Shown piece by piece: positions 24,058 through 33,025 of a stretch of DNA of 64,000 bases (positions are counted from its first letter, which is position 1; the number at the start of each line of letters is the position of its first letter). Source of the stretch: RUG12461 sp045657665 (GTDB taxonomy: Bacteria > Bacillota > Clostridia > Lachnospirales > Lachnospiraceae). Where the stretch lies: NCBI GenBank assembly GCA_045657665.1, contig JAZOTN010000030.1:62001-126000 (forward strand), written 5' to 3'. The notes beneath the pieces were generated by a model. It saw only the letters and a program-made list of their open reading frames with translations, was not told the origin of the DNA and did not search any database. The position numbers and the translations under genes were made by a program.

Positions 24058-24351
24058 ATGGATCATATAGCCCTTGCAAAACTTTCTTTTAAGAAGAATC
24101 GTGAAATGATTACACACTCTGAAATTATCGAATCGGACGGTACGGCAAGGATCAAAGTTTATTTTGAGAAAATCAACGATGCTGGAGATGATTTCGATTG
24201 TATGACGGTTCTATATCCTGACATCAAAGTAATTGAAAACAATGGATATTCTGAGCAGGAGATTTCTCAAAGAATAGATGAGTTTCGGAGATGGGGAGAG
24301 CTTGCTATGGCTGCAGAAATGGAGCGGATTGAAGAACGATGCCCAGCATAG
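24058..24351 (+). CDS. small partner of the DUF4160 protein (possible antitoxin)
   Basis: This 97-residue protein starts at ATG 24058, supported by AAAGGAG. It is acidic, with MDHIALAKLSFKKNREM at the start and a helical C-terminus ending ERIEERCPA. I recognise no named family, although DUF4160 genes are often paired with DUF2442 proteins, which are weakly similar in size and charge. Its end overlaps the DUF4160 gene by 13 bases. Pairing and overlap suggest a two-gene toxin-antitoxin-like unit, but the function is inferred only from arrangement. Confidence 0.6.
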   Translation: MDHIALAKLSFKKNREMITHSEIIESDGTARIKVYFEKINDAGDDFDCMTVLYPDIKVIENNGYSEQEISQRIDEFRRWGELAMAAEMERIEERCPA

Positions 24352-24620
24352 GTGAAATATTCGGGTATAAGATTTATTTTTACAGCAATGAGAATGATCC
24401 ACTCGAACCGGTGCATGTTCATATGGGAAAAAACATGTATGATCAGGCTGCAAAAGTGTGGATTTGCTCTGACGGCAGTATTGAGATCGCTTATAACCAT
24501 TCCATTCCGGAACGGCAGATGGAAAAGATTGTAGACGCATTATCAATCATTTCTGAAGACATTTGCAATACATGGTTCCAATATTTTGACGATATTTCTT
24601 ACTTTGACAGAACAAAATAA
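24339..24620 (+). CDS. DUF4160 domain protein
   Basis: This 93-residue protein has the DUF4160 pattern: MPSIGEIFGYKIYFYSNEND followed by PVHVHMGK and a GSIEIAYNHSIPERQ segment. Members are thought to belong to toxin-antitoxin-like pairs, though no activity is established. It overlaps its upstream neighbour by 13 bases and is followed by a strong terminator at 24647-24677, so the two genes form a closed unit. Confidence 0.75.
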   Translation: MPSIGEIFGYKIYFYSNENDPLEPVHVHMGKNMYDQAAKVWICSDGSIEIAYNHSIPERQMEKIVDALSIISEDICNTWFQYFDDISYFDRTK

Positions 24621-24646
24621 GAGTTAGCAAGTATCAGGATTCAGAG

Positions 24647-24677
24647 AAGGCGCTTTCCATATGGAGGGCGCTTTTTT
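24647..24677 (+). terminator. intrinsic terminator after the DUF4160 pair
   Basis: AAGGCGCTTTCC pairs with GGAGGGCGCTT around an ATAT loop (up to 12 pairs with G-T wobbles). The stem runs into a stretch of six T residues. Confidence 0.88.
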
Positions 24678-24719
24678 GTGTGTTGTTTTGACTCGAAGTG
24701 TTGATGGAGGAATAAGGAA

Positions 24720-26420
24720 ATGTTTTGCGGAAAATGCGGGAATCAATTACCGGATGATGCTTTATTCTGTACGAAGTGTGGGATAAAGATTAATATCGGG
24801 GATCAACAAAATAGAAACACTTCCAACATGAACGGTATGCCTGGAAGAAAGCAGGATCAGAAAGCAAAGCTATCTCGAATTCTGATTGGTGTTGGGATCG
24901 GGGCCGTCGCTGCCGTGGTATTGATCGTGGGGATTGTTGTCGCTGGTGATTTGTTGGGGGCTAGGGCATCTGACCGTGGAACAGAAGCAAATGGAGCAGC
25001 AGACAATAAATTCGTTTCGATTTTCGACAAATCAGGGATAGGCGAGGAACCTTACAACCATGAGACAAGCAATTTCCGAACTGTGGGAACGCCGATATCA
25101 ATGTTGAGTTGGGGTTATACTAATTATCCATATCCGAGCGAACCGGGGAGTATAGCTTATTATAACGGGTTCACTTATTATGTCGAAGAATTAGTAGACG
25201 TGAATGATACTTTGGAAGAGAATCCATCATTGAAAGGATCGAAGATCATGAGGGTTTCCGATGATAACACAGAACCGGAGTTGGTGGCAGTTAACGAAGG
25301 AGAAGAAGTGCTGGGGTATCTGACGTTTTTTGGGGATCAGCTTTATGCGCTAGGAACGGATGATGTATATAATATGTATTCCTCATTGGAGATGTCGCCC
25401 TCCGAGGAATCCACATATGAAACAACAAAGGATTATTCGGTATATAAAATCGACACAAAAGGCGGAAAAATAAACTACCTGACTACGATTGATCATGTTG
25501 GAGGAAGCGGGATTGTGTCGGAAGATGAGGAGGGTTATTATTTCCAAACGTCACAACCGGAGGGGAATGATCGACAGAGAAATGAACTTGTGATTTTTCA
25601 TGCATCGGACGCTGACGTGGAAAGGGTTGATCTGGGAAGCTGGCGAGACTGGCGTGGCTCGGACGTTTCCGAATCAGATGAGGCATATTTTCCCTTGGGA
25701 ATATATATGGGACGCGCATATTATGCAAGACAGGATGGCGGACAAAAGAATTCGATCATTTCCTATAATCTTTCCGGAGAAGATGAAAAAACTGTTTTCC
25801 ATATTGAAGGGATAGACAATTTTTTGTATAACTTTTGCAATTTCCAGTGGCATTTTAGTCAAATGTATCCGGGAATGTATGACAAATCGATTGGAGCAAA
25901 CTGTATTTTTGCAAATGATGGATTATATATTTACACAGAGGGGACTACAACTGGTTCGGGTTACATAGAGAATCCCAGTATTGAACGAATAGATCTGAAT
26001 ACAGGGGAGATTACAAAGGCGTGGGAATTAGATACGTCAGATATAACGTCAGATACAGGTTTAACGGGGACAAATGGAATGGATGTTTGGAGGAAAACAA
26101 TCAGCATAGCGGTTGATGGTACGCTTTCCGACAATGATCAGGAGATATACACGATACTCAACAAGCTTTCTGATGATTCTGATACAGAATCGGGAGAGAT
26201 AAAACTTCCGAATTATAACGCCGAAATGATCGGATATGGCGGGAATTGGATTTATACGGTTGGTTTTGATCGGACTTATACGGTTTTTGCTGAAACGCCG
26301 CTTGCAGACTTTATAACTGAAGTAAAAAGACAGGAAGATGTCGGTATAGGGTTTTATCGCATCAACAAAGATACTGGAGAGGCAGACTTTATTCCGATGT
26401 ACGAAGAACTGACAGATTAA
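24720..26420 (+). CDS. zinc-ribbon membrane protein with beta-propeller-like ectodomain
   Basis: First of seven related genes. The 566-residue protein starts with a zinc ribbon (MFCGKCGNQLPDDALFCTKCG), then a basic linker, a membrane helix (about 58-84) and an ectodomain of about 480 residues. The ectodomain has recurring strands such as GSKIMRVSDD, YNLSGEDEKTVF and IERIDLNTGEITK, typical of DUF5050-like propellers. The zinc ribbon would face the cytoplasm and the body the outside. The ribosome site GGAGG precedes the ATG. Base composition is A+T-rich compared with the flanking housekeeping genes. No enzymatic residues are recognised. Confidence 0.8.
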   Translation: MFCGKCGNQLPDDALFCTKCGIKINIGDQQNRNTSNMNGMPGRKQDQKAKLSRILIGVGIGAVAAVVLIVGIVVAGDLLGARASDRGTEANGAADNKFVSIFDKSGIGEEPYNHETSNFRTVGTPISMLSWGYTNYPYPSEPGSIAYYNGFTYYVEELVDVNDTLEENPSLKGSKIMRVSDDNTEPELVAVNEGEEVLGYLTFFGDQLYALGTDDVYNMYSSLEMSPSEESTYETTKDYSVYKIDTKGGKINYLTTIDHVGGSGIVSEDEEGYYFQTSQPEGNDRQRNELVIFHASDADVERVDLGSWRDWRGSDVSESDEAYFPLGIYMGRAYYARQDGGQKNSIISYNLSGEDEKTVFHIEGIDNFLYNFCNFQWHFSQMYPGMYDKSIGANCIFANDGLYIYTEGTTTGSGYIENPSIERIDLNTGEITKAWELDTSDITSDTGLTGTNGMDVWRKTISIAVDGTLSDNDQEIYTILNKLSDDSDTESGEIKLPNYNAEMIGYGGNWIYTVGFDRTYTVFAETPLADFITEVKRQEDVGIGFYRINKDTGEADFIPMYEELTD

Positions 26421-26443
26421 GGGCAGGAGGTATACTAAAGCGG

Positions 26444-26949
26444 ATGTTTTGCGGAAAATGCGGAAATCAATTACCGGAAGGAGCTCAGTTTTGCACAAAA
26501 TGCGGGGCAAGGCGACTGAGCGAAAATGTTGACAGCAACCAAATTGAAGAAAAGCATGCGGGCGGTACTGTGATTGGAACACCAATATGGAAAACAGTAA
26601 TGATTGGCGTAGCAGAGGGGCTTGCAATTTGTGCCATAATATTACTGATTGTGGTTTTGTTATTTACTGGTGTTTGAATTCGCTTTGGTATAAACGGTTC
26701 ATGGGTTGCACAGATTCTGCATGGACAGATAAGGAGGGAGAGGTTGTTTATTTTGATGATCTGGTTACGAATTTCTGGTGGAGCCTGATGGATTCCTGTT
26801 CTTTAAAGAAAGAAAATGGCACGTATAAACTGTATGTTACACCATTCAACGGCTCGACAATGATTTTTGATGTGATGGTTACGGATAAGGATCATGTTTT
26901 ACTAAAATACGAAGATGGCAATGAAATACATATGGAAAGTGTGAAATGA
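26444..26949 (+). pseudogene. frameshifted zinc-ribbon membrane protein
   Basis: The first frame (26444-26677) encodes a zinc ribbon (MFCGKCGNQLPEGAQFCTKCG) and a membrane helix, then stops at TGA 26675-26677 straight after the helix. The next frame stays open to 26949 and encodes a plausible soluble tail (TDKEGEVVYFDDL, MVTDKDHVLLKYEDGNEIHMESVK) without a sensible start of its own. Joining both by a single frameshift near 26680-26720 would restore a normal family architecture of about 165 residues. It may be a true pseudogene, a sequencing error or programmed frameshifting. Confidence 0.65.
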
Positions 26950-26961
26950 AAGGAGAGGTTC

Positions 26962-27504
26962 ATGATGGAGGAAAGGAAAAGCAGAACGAGAATTGGAGTA
27001 TCCGTAAATTTTCTGGCAATGATTGCCTGGCTAAGTGTAATCGGCGGAGAGTGGATACCGTTCTTGGTGGCAGGTGCAATATTAGTGTTGGAAAAGGATG
27101 GATGGCTGAAAAAGCAGATGATAAAGGTACTTGTTCTGGCAGTGGCTGTCCGAGTCGGTAATTATCTTTTGTTCACACATTTGATTGATCTGATTTTCCC
27201 ACAATGGTATTTGAACGCGGGTGTTTTAATATTAAAGATCATCGTGTATCTTGCGGAGGATGCATTGTGGATTGTACTTGCTTTAAGAGCATGGAAGAGG
27301 ACGCCAAGTTATACTTCGTTGGATCATTTTGCGGAAGGCTGCCTGGAAACAGAATATATCTCGGGGACCTCGACGGATACAGAGATGACTGGTAGTAAGA
27401 CCCCGACTGTATCAGTGGCATCTGCAAACGTATGTCCGAATTGCGGAAAACTAATCAGCGATGAAATGGATTTCTGTGTAAATTGCGGAACAAAGGTAAG
27501 ATAA
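26962..27504 (+). CDS. polytopic membrane protein with C-terminal zinc ribbon
   Basis: This 180-residue protein has about four hydrophobic segments (residues 8-125) and a C-terminal zinc ribbon, VCPNCGKLISDEMDFCVNCG. The order is the reverse of its neighbours, which carry the ribbon first. It starts at ATG 26962, following an AAAGGAGAGG ribosome site. Two of the seven family members (this and 30528) have this multi-pass, ribbon-last form. They might be the membrane partners of the single-pass, ribbon-first proteins. Function is unknown. Confidence 0.72.
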   Translation: MMEERKSRTRIGVSVNFLAMIAWLSVIGGEWIPFLVAGAILVLEKDGWLKKQMIKVLVLAVAVRVGNYLLFTHLIDLIFPQWYLNAGVLILKIIVYLAEDALWIVLALRAWKRTPSYTSLDHFAEGCLETEYISGTSTDTEMTGSKTPTVSVASANVCPNCGKLISDEMDFCVNCGTKVR

Positions 27505-27561
27505 AAAAATATGCGCACGGAACTGCGGATACCAAAAAGATATTGAGTGAGGGACAAAGGT

Positions 27562-29208
27562 ATGTTCTGTCATAAATGTGGAAATCAAATCCCGGAGGAT
27601 GCCCTTTTTTGCCCGAAATGTGGGACAGAGATACTTCGAGTAAGGGGGGACAAGATCGGACATCCAAAACAAACGGAATCTGTGTTAGGAGAAACCGAGG
27701 ATAGAAACGGTGGAAAAGCGTTTTTTTCCATGCCGAGGAAATTGAGAAGACATGAATGGATTCTTTTAGTAGGGTGTCTGTCTGCGGTAGTTGTTTTTAT
27801 TATTCTTATAGGGATTGGCATCGACATTATGAAGCAAAGAAGCGGCACTGATGAATCTTTGGTAGATTCAATGTCTGCATATACGGATTCTGAAGAATTA
27901 AACGGCGTGCTGCCACCACTGGCAATGCCCGAAACAAATACACTGGTAGATCCGCAGACAGAAACGATTCTACAAGATTCTAAAGATACAATAAGGTCAG
28001 AGGAAGAGAATCTTACAGAAAAGACTGCATTTACTATGTACGATCTGAGCTATGTAGAAGATTTTTCAGAAAAACATGCATGGGTACGATATTGGGATGT
28101 TGATAAGCTTTATTGTGCTTTGATGAATGAATCTGGAGAAGCTATTTTTAGCGAATGGGCAGGATATGATTGGAGAAGGATGGGGACAATGAAAAATGGG
28201 ATAACTTGGTATACCTATGATGATGGAACAGATGATCCCCCTTTTGTAATCATAAACTCGCAAGGGGAAATACTGTTTGATAGTGAGAGAAATGAAGAAG
28301 CGGGGGAAGAACTATATCTTGTTGGAGTATCCAATGGGAGATTTGTCGTAGAGAAAAACAAGCGTAACTTTTCGGAGAATGTAACAACCATTTTTACGAT
28401 GGATGAAAAAGGAAATGTTATAAATCCTGAAACAAAGATTGAAAATTATGCTTGGGAATGCAGTGGAACACCGGTTGGAAATGGCCATTTAATTTATATT
28501 TATGGCACTGGGGTTTATATCGTATACAATATAGATACGAATGAGCTTATATATATGCCACGAGATTTTTTTAATAGTATGGCATATGATGAAGGTTTTT
28601 TTATATCAAATTTTGGAAAAGTAACATCAGAAGCTGTTTTTGCAAGTCAAGAAACATATGATGCTTTACTATTTGCGGATGGATACGCATGGGACTTGGG
28701 AGAAGCAAATGTGTGGCAGAATAATAACACTGTAGGGGAGGGCTTGTATTATTTTGGTGGAAATGGTAATGTCCCGTCGGGCTATTATGATCTGACAGGA
28801 AAATGGCAATTTGCACCGATAATCCCAAATGGTGGGAAAATAGTGGAAACATTTGCGTTTTCGGGAGAATATGCGCCGATTGAGTTAGAAGGAATGGATG
28901 GAGAAAAATATATTTCCATTATTGATAAAACAGGAAATTTACAATATGAACCAGTGAAGCAAAACGATGTAGATGGACATTGGCATGGATATGTACTTGT
29001 CAGTAATAACGGTAAACACAATATCGTATTAACTCCAGATGGCGAATCAAAACAGATAGGATTAGCAGATCTTTCAGAAATGGGTGACGAAGCATATATT
29101 GAAGGGTATTTGAGTGGTGGTTTTTTTATGGATACATACGAGCACGTATATCGTAGTATTGACGGGAAAAATACTATACATGAAATAAAAGTGGGACAGA
29201 TGTACTAA
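27562..29208 (+). CDS. zinc-ribbon membrane protein with WG-like ectodomain
   Basis: This 548-residue protein starts with the ribbon MFCHKCGNQIPEDALFCPKCG, which fixes the start at ATG 27562 rather than GTG 27547. A membrane helix lies near 68-90, followed by an acidic linker. The body of about 400 residues holds WG-like segments (HAWVRYWDVDKLYCALMNESGEAIF, SGYYDLTGKWQFAPIIPNGG), also seen in the lipoprotein at 21853. The ectodomain probably folds as beta-repeats and binds something outside. The coding sequence is strikingly A+T-rich. Confidence 0.78.
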   Translation: MFCHKCGNQIPEDALFCPKCGTEILRVRGDKIGHPKQTESVLGETEDRNGGKAFFSMPRKLRRHEWILLVGCLSAVVVFIILIGIGIDIMKQRSGTDESLVDSMSAYTDSEELNGVLPPLAMPETNTLVDPQTETILQDSKDTIRSEEENLTEKTAFTMYDLSYVEDFSEKHAWVRYWDVDKLYCALMNESGEAIFSEWAGYDWRRMGTMKNGITWYTYDDGTDDPPFVIINSQGEILFDSERNEEAGEELYLVGVSNGRFVVEKNKRNFSENVTTIFTMDEKGNVINPETKIENYAWECSGTPVGNGHLIYIYGTGVYIVYNIDTNELIYMPRDFFNSMAYDEGFFISNFGKVTSEAVFASQETYDALLFADGYAWDLGEANVWQNNNTVGEGLYYFGGNGNVPSGYYDLTGKWQFAPIIPNGGKIVETFAFSGEYAPIELEGMDGEKYISIIDKTGNLQYEPVKQNDVDGHWHGYVLVSNNGKHNIVLTPDGESKQIGLADLSEMGDEAYIEGYLSGGFFMDTYEHVYRSIDGKNTIHEIKVGQMY

Positions 29209-29265
29209 AGAACAAGCACCCTTTCTAAATGATGAAAATGCTTTTTTTGATGGAGAAATATAGAA

Positions 29266-30369
29266 ATGTTCTGCCGTAAATGCGGAAATGAAATCCCGGA
29301 AGGCGCTATATTTTGCGTGAAATGTGGGACAAGAATAAATGATGACAACATAGAATCCTATCGGAAATCCAACATGGGAGTTTGGATTGCGCTGACGGCT
29401 TGCATTACTGCGGCGGTGGTTCTTTTGATCGTAATTGCAGCCATTATTATCCGAGGAAATCAAAGGGAGGATTATGAAATCGTTCATGAATTGGTGGAAA
29501 TCCCTGAAACGAGAGAGGAAGAGGAGGCTATTAAAGGCGAGACCGAGGAAGCAAGTGAGGCAGATCAACCGGAGATTACTTCAGATGAAGAGACTGCTCA
29601 AAATGAAAAAATGGATACATCGGAACGCCCGGGGTTTATTCCGCTAAATACCCACTCGAAGATTACGGATGTGGAAAAGGTCGTGAATGATATTGATATG
29701 GTCTGTGGTCTTGTGGATTCGGGGAAGTATGATGGAATCGGACCGAACAACTATTATAGGGTATGGCAAGAGGATGGTGGATATATAGATCGGCTGATAA
29801 AGACCGGCCTCGGGACAGGAAATGATTCGGAACTGGATTCTTTGATGGAGAAATACGGGTATATCGTCTATCAGATATTGTTCTATTATGATAATGAAGC
29901 GAGCGGAATGGATGCAATCTCGGATGGCCCAATAAAAATAGTGGCTGATATAGATGGGAGAAACTACCAGTATTATTTCTTTTTCAATAATTTGATCCGA
30001 AGAGTGGCGCCGGAGGCGACAACCGATAATCCGGAAACGAATGAGTTCTTGCAGGAGCTGTACCGGATTGGTTTTGAAAAACGTTGGGATTATAATGATT
30101 CGAATCGCGTAAGCACGGATAATAATACGGAGAATAACACTGAAACGAACACGGCTCTATATAAGATTGTTGTTTCGGCCTATGATAATTTTGTGAATTT
30201 AAGAACCGGACCCGATACGGCTTTTGAGATCTTGACCCCAATCTATAATGGAGTGGTGTTGGAGATCCAAGACGCTGTGGAGACAGAAAAGGGGTGGTGG
30301 ATGAAAACTACATTTCAGGGCAAAACAGGATGGATTGCAGCATCACAGGTCACCATACTGCAGGAATAA
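29266..30369 (+). CDS. zinc-ribbon membrane protein with C-terminal SH3b domain
   Basis: This 367-residue protein starts with MFCRKCGNEIPEGAIFCVKCG. It has a membrane helix (about 41-63), a Glu-rich linker, an alpha/beta domain (about 135-280) and a C-terminal bacterial SH3 domain (about 298-367: NFVNLRTGPDTAFEILTPIYNG, then GWWMKTTFQGKTGWI). SH3b domains often bind cell-wall peptides, so this family member probably contacts peptidoglycan from the outer face. It belongs to the same collinear array as its neighbours. Confidence 0.8.
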   Translation: MFCRKCGNEIPEGAIFCVKCGTRINDDNIESYRKSNMGVWIALTACITAAVVLLIVIAAIIIRGNQREDYEIVHELVEIPETREEEEAIKGETEEASEADQPEITSDEETAQNEKMDTSERPGFIPLNTHSKITDVEKVVNDIDMVCGLVDSGKYDGIGPNNYYRVWQEDGGYIDRLIKTGLGTGNDSELDSLMEKYGYIVYQILFYYDNEASGMDAISDGPIKIVADIDGRNYQYYFFFNNLIRRVAPEATTDNPETNEFLQELYRIGFEKRWDYNDSNRVSTDNNTENNTETNTALYKIVVSAYDNFVNLRTGPDTAFEILTPIYNGVVLEIQDAVETEKGWWMKTTFQGKTGWIAASQVTILQE

Positions 30370-30527
30370 TATGTTTTTTCACAGAAATCATGGTACATGG
30401 GAACAATAAAACCGGATGATTTTAATGAGGATGCTTTTTTAACCAATATGAAAAGGCAAATCGTGATCTGGTTGTCCGGTATGTAAAGGGAAATTACTAA
30501 AAAAAGAAAATGGGAGGAACTCAAAAA

Positions 30528-31052
30528 ATGGATAATGAAAAAGTTGTTGACATTCGTCCAGAAGGTGGAATACGTTTTAATGGGTTTGCTGCTACACTGC
30601 AAATCATTGGCGGAGTATTATGGTTAGGAGGATTAATCCTCGGCATCGTGACGGGGTTAGGTCTTGGCAATGTGTTTAACTACTTTGGAGGGTCTTCTTT
30701 TTCATGGGGATCAGCTCTTACGATATGGGTTGCTGCATTCGTAGCAGGGCTGGTTCCATTTTGCTTTGCGGAAATTATCAGTCTTTTGCAGAAGATCGCA
30801 ACACAGCATTATCGTGTGGGTGAAGAGGTACAACTACGGGAGACTGTGGCGAAGGAAGCAGAAAAAGCACAAATGCCGGAGAACACGGAAGCAAAAAAGG
30901 TACAAGTACCCACACAGCCTGTTGTAACGGAAATAACGAAGAGTGAAAAGACAAAAGAAGAATCTCCATACCTGTTTTGCCCAAAATGCGGGAAGAAGGT
31001 GGAGCAACAGAATTCCATTTTCTGTGCTGGGTGTGGAACAAGACTGGAGTAG
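30528..31052 (+). CDS. membrane protein with C-terminal zinc ribbon
   Basis: This 174-residue protein starts at ATG 30528 behind GGGAGGA. An in-frame ATG at 30510 overlaps that site. Two or more membrane helices (about 18-85) are followed by a charged stretch and the C-terminal ribbon FCPKCGKKVEQQNSIFCAGCG. It is the second ribbon-last protein of the array. The 158 bases before it contain no hairpin, promoter or other feature I can support. Confidence 0.72.
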   Translation: MDNEKVVDIRPEGGIRFNGFAATLQIIGGVLWLGGLILGIVTGLGLGNVFNYFGGSSFSWGSALTIWVAAFVAGLVPFCFAEIISLLQKIATQHYRVGEEVQLRETVAKEAEKAQMPENTEAKKVQVPTQPVVTEITKSEKTKEESPYLFCPKCGKKVEQQNSIFCAGCGTRLE

Positions 31053-31080
31053 ATGCTCCGTAAAGCAGAGGCGATAGAAG

Positions 31081-32586
31081 ATGTATTGTAAGCGATGCGG
31101 AAAAGAACTGAAAGAGGATATGCGCTTTTGCGTATATTGCGGACAGGATCAACAGGGAAAGGTTCTGCCTGATGCTCCGGACGGGGTACCGAAGCGGAAA
31201 GAGATGCGTTCGGAAAAGAAAGAAGAGATTCCGATATGGATCCCGGTGCTTCTTGCTATAATTCTGGTGGTATGCGCGCTGGTTGTGCTGGTTCTTTTTT
31301 TGCATAGCAGAAGTAAGGATAGCGACGAACCTGCTGGAGAGCTTGTGGAAACATTGGAAGAGAGGATAGAGCAGGAGACGGAACGGGAAACAGAAACGAC
31401 GGAAAAGGAGAAAGAGACGAAAGAGAAACTTTCCGGAAAAGGAATAGCGGAAGCGGCATCGGGAAACGATGGGGATGCATTCTTGATCAATTCGGATACT
31501 GTCGCGGATTACTCGACCTGTCTTGACCCGAAGCAGTATCAATACTACGATTCCGGGATCGTTTTTTTTAGTTTTTATTATCCGGTAAATCTTTTTAATC
31601 GTGTGGAGGTGGACGAAGAAGACAATTCCATTGTGATTGGGAACCAAATTGCAAAAAATGAGCAGTCGGTGCAGTTTTACGCATCAGATGGAACAGAGGC
31701 GTTGTTTCAGGTCATGAACCGCATGGAGGCAGGTGGAGTGGATCCGAAGTTGGGAGAAATATATGCAGCGGAGAACCAGCAAAGATTTCATGGTGAAGGT
31801 GTGGGTGACCTGCATTATGAGAATGGATACGGTTGTTTTTTCCTGAGTGGATATCAGAACGGAAATGTGATTTATGAATTCGTGAACATGAATAACAACC
31901 AGATCTATCGCTTTTTTTCAATTACACCACCATGGACAGATATCAATGATCGCGCAATGAAAGAGTATGTGACAACCTGCATGGAGCGTATGACAGGATT
32001 TGCATATTCCAAAGAGGTTCCGACATATGAGGAATTTCTGGAGAAAAATGCGGAGCGTTTTCGTGATTCCGAGTGGGCTTCAGAGACGAAGGGGATCATG
32101 CTGTCGCCGGATGTGGTTGATTTTGTTTACTCTACATTCGGAGAAGCAAAGTCAAAGTATACCATGGTGGATTCGGAATTCACGCATGCGGGTCTGTATC
32201 AATCTACGGCAATAGAGCTGGGAGTTTCCGGGCAGTATGATGGTTATCACAACGATACTTGGATCATGATGGATTCTGACGAATGTACCGAAGCGATTGG
32301 AAAAGTAAGCGCGATTTTTCCCGGCTATCAGCAGGCAATGCCGATAGAGAAGTTTGCCGCAAGTGTTTATGCAGACGGAGAAAAATCAGGCTCGGCGGTT
32401 CTTCGCTATGAGCCGGAAGGATATATGCCATATGGCGGAGAGTACTATGAAATATACATCCCGACCAAATTGCCGAGCGGGATGGGAGTGACGATGACAT
32501 TGATTGTTTCAACGAGTGACTTTTCCGGGACGCTGGATCCGTCTAAGACGGTTATTTTGGTGAGGGATTATGTCCCGTTGTCATAG
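31081..32586 (+). CDS. zinc-ribbon membrane protein with large ectodomain
   Basis: Last member of the array, 501 residues. The ribbon MYCKRCGKELKEDMRFCVYCG is followed by a basic linker, a membrane helix (about 54-76), a long Glu/Thr-rich spacer and an ectodomain of about 360 residues. The ectodomain resembles no family I can name. Segments such as YYDSGIVFFSFYYPVNLF suggest a lipoprotein-like beta fold. The gene starts 28 bases after its neighbour, so transcription is probably shared. Confidence 0.76.
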   Translation: MYCKRCGKELKEDMRFCVYCGQDQQGKVLPDAPDGVPKRKEMRSEKKEEIPIWIPVLLAIILVVCALVVLVLFLHSRSKDSDEPAGELVETLEERIEQETERETETTEKEKETKEKLSGKGIAEAASGNDGDAFLINSDTVADYSTCLDPKQYQYYDSGIVFFSFYYPVNLFNRVEVDEEDNSIVIGNQIAKNEQSVQFYASDGTEALFQVMNRMEAGGVDPKLGEIYAAENQQRFHGEGVGDLHYENGYGCFFLSGYQNGNVIYEFVNMNNNQIYRFFSITPPWTDINDRAMKEYVTTCMERMTGFAYSKEVPTYEEFLEKNAERFRDSEWASETKGIMLSPDVVDFVYSTFGEAKSKYTMVDSEFTHAGLYQSTAIELGVSGQYDGYHNDTWIMMDSDECTEAIGKVSAIFPGYQQAMPIEKFAASVYADGEKSGSAVLRYEPEGYMPYGGEYYEIYIPTKLPSGMGVTMTLIVSTSDFSGTLDPSKTVILVRDYVPLS

Positions 32587-33025
32587 CTTGTTGGCAGAGG
32601 TAAAAAAGGCGAGAGGTTTGTTGAAATATAACGATTGCAAAAAGCATGATGTAGAAAATGAATCCTGATATGAAGTCTGGTTACTTTATTTCAGGGATTA
32701 TTATGTCGGAAATTCTTTCTTTACAAGATAGTAGAACCATGCTATAGTGGCTCTATCAATTCGAAGATGGTATCAGAACGTTTCGTTCATATTTTCCACG
32801 AATTACGATAACAGAATGAAAGCAACCTAAGATCCTTTCGTAATGCACTGCATGTATCGTCTTATGGTCTTATCATCTCGAATTGAAATTCAAAAACAAA
32901 GGAGATGATGCAAGGAGGAGGACGTGATTTGGGGTGTTGGGGCTGTTTTTGTGTAGAGACGGAAATTGCCCGTGGATGTGCTTGCATGGGGATGCAGGCG
33001 TGTTTATAATGAAAGGAGAAGTATT
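32587..33025 (+). other. gap before the Rpn-type gene, promoter and short frame only
   Basis: 439 bases without a confirmed gene. The first 130 are featureless and show no terminator for the array. A very good promoter stands at 32720-32748, leaving a leader of about 270 bases. Inside the leader, a 33-codon frame (32908-33009) with six Cys codons and a nearby AAAGGAG ends 16 bases before the TTG of the next gene. It could be a leader peptide, but chance is equally likely. Confidence 0.6.
32720..32748 (+). promoter_or_regulatory. sigma-A promoter with extended -10
   Basis: TTTACA (32720-32725) and TATAGT (32743-32748) are 17 bases apart, and TGC precedes the -10. It would drive the Rpn-type nuclease gene with a leader of about 270 bases. 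Confidence 0.68.
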
